Shown piece by piece: positions 33,566 through 40,843 of a stretch of DNA of 40,843 nt. The stretch comes from an uncultured bacterium (GTDB taxonomy: Bacteria > Bacteroidota > Bacteroidia > Chitinophagales > CAIODY01), in assembly GCA_903857255.1 (NCBI GenBank), contig CAIODY010000113.1:1-40843 (forward strand). The letters are read 5' to 3'. Every line of letters starts with the position of its first letter. Position 1 is the first letter of the stretch. The notes beneath the pieces were generated by a model. That model had not been told where the DNA came from. It did not search any database and saw only the letters and a program-made list of their open reading frames with translations. A program made the translations under genes and the position numbers.

Positions 33566-36500
33566 ATGAAAAAAAAATTATCACTACTCATTTTTTTAAC
33601 CATTGCATTTATCAAAGTAAATGGTCAAACAAATGTATCAACACCTTATTGCTTCCCTAATACACCTGGTAGTTCGGGCGATTATGTGGATGGCGTTCAA
33701 TTGGGTTCAATCAATAATGTTGGCACTGGATTAACTACTTTTTCTGGAAACTATGTGAATTATTCCAACATGTCAACCAACCTCATTAAAGGTGTTACTT
33801 ACCATATTACTGTATACTGCGGTTCATATTGTTGCAACAATAATATTGGTGTTTGGATTGATTATAATCAGAATAATCTTTTTGACCCTGGTGAATTAAT
33901 TGGCTCGTCTATGGGGATGCCACTTTCCTCATTTTCTATTCTTACATTTACAGTACCTACTACAGCACATTCAGGAACAACAAGAATGAGGGTAAGAGAA
34001 TGTTATAATCTAAACAACAATGGTGGTGTATGGGACCCTTGTACAAATAACACCACTTTTATTGATGGAGAAACCGAAGATTATACCATTAATATTATTC
34101 CTACTACATCAAATGATATTTCTACAATTGCAGTTCTTTCGCCCACTACAGGTTGTAGTTTAACTAATAGCGAATATATAACTGCTACTTTTTTTAATTC
34201 AGGAACGGATACTATATTTAGCTTCACTGCTGCATTCAATGTATTAACCAGTTCTTCAACTGGTTCTCAATTGGTGAATAATACAATACTGCCTCATCAT
34301 TCACTTAACTATACTTTTACTATTCCTGCTAATTTTTCAACACCAGGATTAAATAATTTTCAAGTATTTGCTCGATTGCCAAATGATACTATCTATCTTG
34401 ATGATACTATAAATACTTCGGTTGCAAATTACAGTTCGGTCAATACTTTTCCATTTATTGAAAATTGTAATGGGGCAAATTTATCAGCAGCAGCTCGTGT
34501 AACAATAGCATCAAATGCACAAGCTTTTTTATCTCCAATAGCTTTAAACACTGGTTCTGGAGGTTTTTTAATGACAGGTAGTTCCACTTATTCTTCACCT
34601 TATTATTCACAACCAACTTATGGTACAGAATGGACAACAAATGCTGCGTATGATTCTAAAATTGATTATTGTGTTGATGCCCGTAATTTAACAAGTGGTT
34701 GTGGCTTGCAATTGAAATTTGACATGAAGCAAACTGCAAACGCATACTTCTACAATAGTACTGATATTTTTAACAGTAGTTTTAGGGTGCTAATCAATGG
34801 CGTACAAATTTCACCCACTTATCATCCTTCAGTTGCAAATTTATATTCGAGCAATGACCCTTACATCACCTACACATTTAACCTGCAATCATATATAGGG
34901 ACTGGCTTCAATATTACGTTTGAAGGCAGGTGTCGTTTTGACTCAACCTACTACGGCTCTTCCCCAGGAGATAATGTTTATTTAGATAATATCAAAATCA
35001 TCCCACACCCTCCAGTTGATATGTCTATCATGAAAATTATTGAGCCCATTAGTAGTTGTGGACATACATCTGCCGATTCAGTAAAAGCTAAATTTCAAAA
35101 TTTAGGATGTAATACCATTGCTCAAGGTACTTCCATTCCGCTTAGCTATAAATTTGGAACTAATTCTATAATTACAGAAAACTATATTGTTCCACATCCA
35201 ATTGCATTATATGATTCTTTTGTTTACACGTTTAGTCATACTATTAATGATGCAGCACCCAATTTGTATTCATTGAAAGTATTTACAAGTATGCCTGCGG
35301 ATAGCGACTATAGTGATGATACACTAGTAGATAAATATTTATCAGTGCCTACTATAACTTCTTATCCATGGACTGATGGATTTGAATCAACGATTTTTTG
35401 GCAAAGTCAGCCCATTAATGGTGCATCCAATTGGACTATCTTGACCAATAGTGTAGCAATGGTTTCGCCTGCTATTAGTGCTCATGGCGGTGCAAATTTA
35501 GCTTACTATCCGTATGCAAATGGCAACAATGCACAGGCAGATTTGATTAGCCCATGTTTTGATTTTAGTCATTTAAATCAACCAATAATCAGGTTTTATC
35601 TAGGGCAATACAATTCTGCCTATGCAAGTGTTTGGCTGAAATTATATGGGTCAATTAATGGTGGTGCTACTTATAACTACATTGATTCTTTCACTCTAAT
35701 AAATGCAGGTAGTGGATTTGGATGGCCAGGAGGTTGGCAGGCAATTCAAGAATGTTTAAATAGCTATGCCCATCAAAGCAATGTTAAATTTAAATTTAGA
35801 AGCCACGGTCATCAATATACTGATATTGGTATAGATGATGTATCTGTTTTTGAAGGATTGGATACGACGAGATTGACCATATCGAAAGATACGCTTTGTA
35901 CTGGTCAAAACATCTCTATCACTATGGCAAGCAGTGTTTATGGTAGAAATTATTTTATTGTTGATAAAAATAACAATGCGATGGGTAATTCGATGATAGG
36001 AACAGGTGGTTCGCTTATATTTAATTCAGTGGTTTTAACACAAGATACTTTGCTGCAAATTTCTTATTCCGATAGTATTCCTTATACCTATTGCCCATCT
36101 TATTTAGCAACAAAATTCAATGTAAAAGTTTATCCTTATACACACGCCAACGCAGGTGTTGATACCTTTTATTGTTCTGGTTTAGTTGCTCATTTACATG
36201 GTTCTGGTGGAACCACCTATCAATGGTTCCCTAATTTAGATTTATCTCCAAATCCTTATGTATCCAACCCAACTGCTAATCCGCTTTCTACAACAACCTA
36301 TGTCCTATTAGCAGATAACCCAGGACATTGTTCATCAACTGATACCATGGTGCTTTCTGTTCATCAAGGACCATCAGCAAATGCAGGTCCAAACCAATTA
36401 ATTTGCTTATCAGCTGCCTCAAGTATTCAAATTGGTGGTTCGCCAACTGCATCGGGGGGGTCGGGTACTTACAATTTTTCATGGGTGCCTACCAATGGTA

Positions 36501-38077
36501 TCATTCCAACTATTGCCAATCCAACTGCAAGCCCGTCTGTTACAACAACCTATACAATAAGAGTAAATGATTTTAATGGTTGTTGGGATACTTCATCCAT
36601 GACTGTTTTTGTTGACCCAATTATAACAACAACATTAACAACGAATAATATTTCTTGTAATGGGGTAAATGATGGCTTTGCTTCCATCAGCATTGCTGGC
36701 GGTTCTACACCATATTACATTTCATGGACGGTAGGCAGTATCCAAACGGGTACATCAGTATCCAATCTTTCACCAAATACTTATAATGTGTATGTTACAG
36801 ATAATTTGGGTTGCTCTAAAACTGATAATTTCACTATCACACAACCCTCTCCATTAAATTTATTAATGAACACATTTACAACTACCTGTGGTCAATGCAA
36901 TGGAATGGTTGTGCCAATTATCATTGGTGGAACAACACCTTACAACTATTCATGGTCAAATGGCTCAACTAATGATTCTTTGTTGAATGCTTGTAATCAA
37001 AAATATCATTTGCAAGTTTCCGATGCACATGGTTGCACCATCAAAGATTCGGCAACAGTTACTGGTCCAGCTGGAACAACAACATTTATAGCCAATGCAG
37101 GTTCTAATTTGCAAATGTGTGTGGGCGATATGGCATTGCTTGGCGGTGCACCAACATTGTATGGTGGCACTTTGCCTTACACTTTTGCATGGACACCCAA
37201 CACTGCTTTAAACAATGCTATGGCAAGCAATCCAATTGCTAATCCTACCACTACAACCACTTATCATGTTACTGCAACTGATAATAATGGTTGTACAAAA
37301 TCTGATTCTATTGTTGTGATTGTACATCCAAACCCTATTGCTAATGCAGGTTCTGATTTAACCTATTGCAAATTGGCACATGCTACTTTAGGAACAACTG
37401 CTTTATCGGGTTATACTTATCAATGGTCACCATCAACAGGGCTTACACAAAATAACATTGCCAACCCAACAGTTGATATAACTGCTACAATCACCTATAC
37501 ACTTGCAGTTACTAACTCGTATGGATGCCATGATACTGACAATGTGGTAGTTACTGTAAATGCCGAACCATTGATAAACGCTGGTTCGGATGTAATTATT
37601 TATGCTGGCAATTCAACTAACTTAACTGCAACAGGCGCAGCCAGCTATACATGGGCACCGCCAACAGGCTTAAACTCAACGATTGGCGCAAGTGTAATGG
37701 CTAACCCGAATACAACAACTACTTATGTTGTTACTGGTACTAACGCTTTGGGTTGTACATCAACTGATACAGTGGTGGTGTATGTTATTTCTTCAACAGG
37801 AATTGATGAAATTTCTAACAAAATTGATTTGAAAATTTATCCGAATCCTTTTGCTCAAAATGTTACTATTGATTATTCGCTTCCACTATCAGAAACTTTA
37901 GATGTACTGTTATTCAATATTTCGGGCAGGTTAGAAAAAACAATTTTAAGCGGCAAGCAAGAAATAGGCAATCACAGAATATCATTGAATGCCGAAGACT
38001 TAAGCAGTGGAAATTATTTGCTCTACATCAAAACTGATGATGGCATTGTGGTTAAAAAAATTATCAAACAGCAATAA
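33566..38077 (+). CDS. large secreted surface protein: GEVED, MAM/CARDB-like, SprB and PKD-like repeats, T9SS tail
   Basis: 1503 aa. A signal peptide leads to a GEVED domain (about 75-185; GVWIDYNQNNLFDPGE ... DGETEDYTI), CARDB-like and MAM-like modules (NDISTIAVLSPTTGC; WTDGFES ... LISPCFDFS), then at least five Ig/PKD-like repeats beginning NAGxD or NAGxN and ending NPTANPxTTTTY. SprB-type repeats (NISCNGVNDGFASISIAGGSTPY) sit between them. The C-terminus is a type A T9SS sorting domain (IYPNPFAQNV ... SSGNYLLYIK). It is probably a cell-surface adhesin or gliding-related protein. The stop codon lies in the loop of the terminator hairpin. ATG 33566 starts the signal peptide. Confidence 0.85.
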   Translation: MKKKLSLLIFLTIAFIKVNGQTNVSTPYCFPNTPGSSGDYVDGVQLGSINNVGTGLTTFSGNYVNYSNMSTNLIKGVTYHITVYCGSYCCNNNIGVWIDYNQNNLFDPGELIGSSMGMPLSSFSILTFTVPTTAHSGTTRMRVRECYNLNNNGGVWDPCTNNTTFIDGETEDYTINIIPTTSNDISTIAVLSPTTGCSLTNSEYITATFFNSGTDTIFSFTAAFNVLTSSSTGSQLVNNTILPHHSLNYTFTIPANFSTPGLNNFQVFARLPNDTIYLDDTINTSVANYSSVNTFPFIENCNGANLSAAARVTIASNAQAFLSPIALNTGSGGFLMTGSSTYSSPYYSQPTYGTEWTTNAAYDSKIDYCVDARNLTSGCGLQLKFDMKQTANAYFYNSTDIFNSSFRVLINGVQISPTYHPSVANLYSSNDPYITYTFNLQSYIGTGFNITFEGRCRFDSTYYGSSPGDNVYLDNIKIIPHPPVDMSIMKIIEPISSCGHTSADSVKAKFQNLGCNTIAQGTSIPLSYKFGTNSIITENYIVPHPIALYDSFVYTFSHTINDAAPNLYSLKVFTSMPADSDYSDDTLVDKYLSVPTITSYPWTDGFESTIFWQSQPINGASNWTILTNSVAMVSPAISAHGGANLAYYPYANGNNAQADLISPCFDFSHLNQPIIRFYLGQYNSAYASVWLKLYGSINGGATYNYIDSFTLINAGSGFGWPGGWQAIQECLNSYAHQSNVKFKFRSHGHQYTDIGIDDVSVFEGLDTTRLTISKDTLCTGQNISITMASSVYGRNYFIVDKNNNAMGNSMIGTGGSLIFNSVVLTQDTLLQISYSDSIPYTYCPSYLATKFNVKVYPYTHANAGVDTFYCSGLVAHLHGSGGTTYQWFPNLDLSPNPYVSNPTANPLSTTTYVLLADNPGHCSSTDTMVLSVHQGPSANAGPNQLICLSAASSIQIGGSPTASGGSGTYNFSWVPTNGIIPTIANPTASPSVTTTYTIRVNDFNGCWDTSSMTVFVDPIITTTLTTNNISCNGVNDGFASISIAGGSTPYYISWTVGSIQTGTSVSNLSPNTYNVYVTDNLGCSKTDNFTITQPSPLNLLMNTFTTTCGQCNGMVVPIIIGGTTPYNYSWSNGSTNDSLLNACNQKYHLQVSDAHGCTIKDSATVTGPAGTTTFIANAGSNLQMCVGDMALLGGAPTLYGGTLPYTFAWTPNTALNNAMASNPIANPTTTTTYHVTATDNNGCTKSDSIVVIVHPNPIANAGSDLTYCKLAHATLGTTALSGYTYQWSPSTGLTQNNIANPTVDITATITYTLAVTNSYGCHDTDNVVVTVNAEPLINAGSDVIIYAGNSTNLTATGAASYTWAPPTGLNSTIGASVMANPNTTTTYVVTGTNALGCTSTDTVVVYVISSTGIDEISNKIDLKIYPNPFAQNVTIDYSLPLSETLDVLLFNISGRLEKTILSGKQEIGNHRISLNAEDLSSGNYLLYIKTDDGIVVKKIIKQQ

Positions 38078-38099
38078 TTGCTGTTTGATAATTTTTCTT
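38056..38099 (+). terminator. terminator hairpin overlapping the surface-protein stop codon
   Basis: A perfect 19-bp stem: left arm 38056-38074, loop TAA 38075-38077, right arm 38078-38096, followed by a T-rich stretch. The left arm encodes the last residues (KIIKQQ) and the loop is the stop codon. Confidence 0.85.
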
Positions 38100-38121
38100 C
38101 TCTCATCCCAAAAACAATCTT

Positions 38122-39069
38122 ATGAACTCCATTCCTGTTGTTGATTTAGCATTATTTACTAATGGTAGTGACGATGAACGAATAAAATTTGTTCACGATT
38201 TAGGCACAGCATTTACCGAAATTGGTTTTGTTGGCGTAACCAATCATGGCATTAGCGATGAAATTATCGCGAAGCTTTACGAAGAAACCAAACGTTTTTT
38301 TGCACTCGATTTAGCCACAAAAAAGAAATTTGAAATCGAAGGTTTAGCTGGGCAACGAGGTTATACATCATTTGGAAAAGAAAAAGCCAAACAAAGCACT
38401 GTGGCTGATTTGAAAGAGTTTTATCAATTCGGTCAAACTGTTGAAGATGGTGATGACATCAAAAAAGAATACCCCGATAATGTAGTAGGAGAGGAAATAA
38501 AAAAATTGAATCAATCTTTTTTTTCGGCTTATCGAGCATTTGAAAAAAGTGGAAATTATTTGTTGAATGCTATCGCACTTTATGTAGGATTAGACGAAAA
38601 ATATTTCGAGCCGCATGTACACAATGGCAACAGTATTCTTCGAGCCATTCATTATCCTCCAATTTTAAACGAACCGCAAAGTGCGATTAGAGCTGAGCAA
38701 CATGAAGACATTAATTTGATTACTTTGTTAGTTGGCGCATCAGCCGATGGCTTAGAAGTTTTGAATCAAAAAAATGAATGGGTGGCTGTAAAATCATCGC
38801 CCAATCAGATTGTGGTGAATGTGGGTGATATGTTACAACGCTTGACCAATAACCGTTTGCGAAGCACCACACATCGGGTTGTAAATCCGCCACGAGATTT
38901 GTGGCACACTTCACGTTTCTCAATGCCTTTCTTTTTACATCCACGAAGTGAAATGAAATTAGATTGTTTGGCTTCGTGCATTGCTGCTGAAAATCCAATT
39001 CATTATTCGCCCATCACGGCTGGTGAATATTTGGATGAACGCTTAATTGAAATTGGCTTAAAAAAATAA
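38122..39069 (+). CDS. isopenicillin-N-synthase-like 2-oxoglutarate/Fe(II) oxygenase
   Basis: 315 aa. Fold signatures are IPVVDLALF at the N-terminus, FVGVTNHGIS, and the iron facial triad: His and Asp in EQHEDINLITLL and His in STTHRVVN, followed by the RFSMPFF segment with the Arg-x-Ser substrate pocket. Family members oxidise diverse small molecules; the substrate is not predictable and no antibiotic pathway genes are nearby. It starts after the surface-protein terminator and is followed by chrA after 13 bases, so the two may share a transcript. Confidence 0.85.
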   Translation: MNSIPVVDLALFTNGSDDERIKFVHDLGTAFTEIGFVGVTNHGISDEIIAKLYEETKRFFALDLATKKKFEIEGLAGQRGYTSFGKEKAKQSTVADLKEFYQFGQTVEDGDDIKKEYPDNVVGEEIKKLNQSFFSAYRAFEKSGNYLLNAIALYVGLDEKYFEPHVHNGNSILRAIHYPPILNEPQSAIRAEQHEDINLITLLVGASADGLEVLNQKNEWVAVKSSPNQIVVNVGDMLQRLTNNRLRSTTHRVVNPPRDLWHTSRFSMPFFLHPRSEMKLDCLASCIAAENPIHYSPITAGEYLDERLIEIGLKK

Positions 39070-39082
39070 AGTTGTTGTTAAG

Positions 39083-40267
39083 ATGAAAAGACATTTTCAT
39101 TTTTTAATGCAGGTCTTTTTACACAGCATCACTGCTTTCGGTGGTCCGCAAAATCATTTGCTGCAAATGCAAAAACGATTTTGTGAGCGGCACAATTATT
39201 TAAGCAAAGAAGAATTATTTGAGCTCAATGCTTTTTGCAATATTCTTCCAGGCCCAACCTCTACACAGGTTTTATCAGCCATTGGTTTTAAACGTGGCAA
39301 ACTGTTATTAGCCATTCTCACATTAATTATCTGGATTTTACCTGCTTCCATATTCTTTCTGGGCATTGTGTTATTGATGAATTATTTCACCAACAGAAAT
39401 ATTTCATTACATTTTTTACACTTCATGCAACCCATGGCATTGGGCTTTTTAGCGTTTGCAGGGTATAAAATGATTCGTAATGTCATTACCACAGGCAATG
39501 CCATTGCTATCATGCTGATTGCTTTTGTGGTTACTATTTTTGTGAAATCGGCTTTTACTTTTCCGAGCATTTTTTTGGCAAGCGTCATCATTTCAAATTT
39601 TAGGCACGATGATTTGCCGCCTTATCAATTTAAGTTGAAATTGAAATGGGGAAATATTGTTGCCTTTTTTGGCATTGAGCTGGCAGTCGCATTGGCTGGT
39701 GATTTCACCACTCGGCATTATATCAATTGGCACAAACCATTTGTGTTGTTTGAAAATTTTTATCGTTTTGGTGCACTCACTTTTGGTGGTGGACAATTAT
39801 TGGTACCAGTTATGTTTGAGCAATTTGTTTTGCACAAAAATTATTTCGATGCCCCCGAATATTTAACTGGTGTAGGTTTGGTGCAAGCGTTGCCTGGTCC
39901 TGTATTTTCTATTGCCACATTTTCGGGCGGTATGGCAATGCACGAAATGGGAAAAATGTATGAAGCACTCGGTTGCCTAATTGGTATGGTGGGGATTTTC
40001 TTACCTGGTTTTTTATTGCTGATTTTTTTATTTCCAGTTTGGAATGAATTACGTCAGTATCCTTTTATCAAACGTGGCTTGGCTGGCATCAATGCTGCCA
40101 CAGTGGGTTTCATCATAGCGGCATCCTTCATCATGTTTAAAGCGATGCCTTTTGATGTAAGAAATATTGCGGTGATGACAGCCACATTTGCCTTGTTATT
40201 AATCGAAAAAATACCGACCCCATTTATTGCGATTGGTTGCCTATTGGCTGGATTTTTTATTCAGTGA
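39083..40267 (+). CDS. chrA: chromate transporter family (CHR) protein
   Basis: 394 aa polytopic membrane protein. Two homologous halves are visible, each with the CHR motif: FLHSITAFGGPQNHLLQM with NILPGPTSTQ and, in the second half, FGALTFGGGQLLVPVM with VQALPGPVFSIATFSGG. About ten hydrophobic segments are present. Family members export chromate or take up sulfate; no resistance regulator is in the window, so chromate resistance itself is unproven. A terminator and a palindrome follow. Confidence 0.88.
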   Translation: MKRHFHFLMQVFLHSITAFGGPQNHLLQMQKRFCERHNYLSKEELFELNAFCNILPGPTSTQVLSAIGFKRGKLLLAILTLIIWILPASIFFLGIVLLMNYFTNRNISLHFLHFMQPMALGFLAFAGYKMIRNVITTGNAIAIMLIAFVVTIFVKSAFTFPSIFLASVIISNFRHDDLPPYQFKLKLKWGNIVAFFGIELAVALAGDFTTRHYINWHKPFVLFENFYRFGALTFGGGQLLVPVMFEQFVLHKNYFDAPEYLTGVGLVQALPGPVFSIATFSGGMAMHEMGKMYEALGCLIGMVGIFLPGFLLLIFLFPVWNELRQYPFIKRGLAGINAATVGFIIAASFIMFKAMPFDVRNIAVMTATFALLLIEKIPTPFIAIGCLLAGFFIQ

Positions 40268-40310
40268 AATTGAAATCTCAAAAAGCGTTTTTTGATTTTA
40301 CCGTAACAAT

Positions 40311-40352
40311 AAAAAATCCCGAAACACTGATTTGCGTTTCGAGATTTTTTTT
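40311..40352. terminator. bidirectional terminator between chrA and the right-end gene
   Basis: AAAAAATC-C-CGAAAC (to 40325) pairs with GTTTCG-A-GATTTTTT (from 40336), one mismatch, with a ten-base loop and A- and T-tracts on both sides. The flanking genes are convergent, so it can serve both. Confidence 0.78.
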
Positions 40353-40357
40353 CGTTC

Positions 40358-40390
40358 AAACTTTCGAAGTTTTTAAAACTTGGAAAGTTT
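40358..40390. repeat. 33-bp near-perfect palindrome
   Basis: Left arm AAACTTTCGAAGTTTT (40358-40373), centre T, right arm AAAACTTGGAAAGTTT (40375-40390), with one mismatch. Palindromes of this type occur as dispersed intergenic repeats in some Bacteroidota. It lies next to, but is separate from, the terminator. Confidence 0.75.
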
Positions 40391-40417
40391 ATAGCTTGCC
40401 TCCTCACTGCTTTTTTT

Positions 40418-40843
40418 CTACACACTCACCACAGCCAAATCACTTTGCAAACCTACTTCATCATCGCCGATGACATAGAAAGCATAATATTGGGTATTGT
40501 TATCTACCGCTGCATTATCAATATAAGGTGATGACGTATCACGGGCTATAAATGTGAAAGCAGCCGCAGTGCTTAATTTTTTATAAATATTCACCCCATC
40601 AAAATGCCCTTGCAGGTTAAATTCAATGCGCCAGCCGTGAGGGTCTTTATGCAGTTTCAATTCGGGTTTGCTGTTGGCTTCATCCACCGTGTGGTCTTCG
40701 CCAATGATGCCTAATAATTTGCCAATATCTTCGGTATAACCTGCATTGGCTTTGATGCGTTTTACATAAGCCCTGATGTTCGATTCATCGGCGGCTACTC
40801 TTGCTACTTTTTTAGCGGTTGACTGCTTGGCGGCTTGTTGCGC
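40418..40843 (-). CDS. C-terminal part of a secreted-type or structural protein (5' end outside window)
   Basis: The frame is open from the right edge (about 142 residues) to TAG 40418-40420. It begins with an Ala/Lys/Gln-rich helical stretch (KQSTAKKVARVAADES), then a helix with VKRIKANAGYTEDIGKLLGIIGED, and ends with a beta-sandwich resembling a fibronectin-type fold (GVNIYKKL ... FTFIARDTSSPYID ... YYAFYVIGDDEVG). I recall similar proteins as Bacteroidota hypotheticals of uncertain role and do not assign a function. GC content appears slightly higher than in the rest of the window. Confidence 0.6.
   Translation of the reverse strand, partial: AQQAAKQSTAKKVARVAADESNIRAYVKRIKANAGYTEDIGKLLGIIGEDHTVDEANSKPELKLHKDPHGWRIEFNLQGHFDGVNIYKKLSTAAAFTFIARDTSSPYIDNAAVDNNTQYYAFYVIGDDEVGLQSDLAVVSV

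Noticed and set aside
38122-39069. Beta-lactam biosynthesis gene
   Set aside because: Only the oxygenase fold is supported; no peptide synthetase or related gene is nearby, and the family oxidises many substrates.
39083-40267. Chromate resistance island
   Set aside because: A single CHR protein without chrB or other metal genes is weak evidence for resistance.
1-40843. CRISPR array, tRNA genes or insertion sequences
   Set aside because: No regularly spaced repeats, no tRNA-like cloverleaf and no transposase-like ORF were seen.

Overview
The window is a low-GC chromosomal segment from a member of the Bacteroidota, possibly close to Chitinophagales (the order is an inference). Supporting signs are two proteins with C-terminal type IX secretion (T9SS) sorting domains, a Bacteroidota-style LptD-like outer-membrane protein, a kynurenine-degradation gene pair, -7 boxes of the form TAnnTTTG, weak or absent Shine-Dalgarno sequences and several genes whose only credible start is TTG. 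No tRNA, rRNA, CRISPR array, transposase or integrase was seen.

Layout. 1-154: 3' end of an unrecognised gene. 219-6921: a tightly coupled type I restriction-modification operon, hsdR, a DUF1016/YhcG-type PD-(D/E)XK nuclease, hsdM, hsdS, followed by a perfect 23-bp palindrome, an ORF lacking an ATG start and a strong terminator (7664-7697). 7714-12974: housekeeping and envelope genes: an RsmI-like methyltransferase, a Rossmann-fold oxidoreductase, a secreted N-acetylmuramoyl-L-alanine amidase and an LptD-like protein. 13100-19917 (all minus): class III aminotransferase, YCF48-like lipoprotein, kynureninase, a GxxExxY cassette, kynurenine 3-monooxygenase, a CoiA-like nuclease and a Gre-like factor. 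19995-22142 (plus): a SurA-like lipoprotein and metK. 22209-27957 (minus): a PNGase F-like T9SS cargo protein and two adjacent asparagine synthetase paralogues. 28054-31251 (plus): a YyaL/DUF255 protein and two paralogous small membrane-associated proteins. 31253-33312 (minus): apaG, nth, a small conserved protein and an ECF sigma factor. 33566-40267 (plus): a 1503-residue T9SS surface protein, an isopenicillin-N-synthase-like oxygenase and a chromate-transporter-family protein. 40418-40843 (minus): a gene truncated by the window edge.

The two points with most potential novelty are (a) the defence operon, where a predicted nuclease of the DUF1016 family sits between hsdR and hsdM with overlapping or abutting reading frames, and (b) a 520-bp GxxExxY cassette bounded by copies of a short repeat that exactly fills the gap between kynU and kmo. 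Also notable are a PNGase F-like protein carrying a T9SS tail, a pair of small beta-rich and transmembrane paralogues, and several strong palindromes not explained by coding function. All calls come from reading the sequence and from family knowledge; no database search was run.
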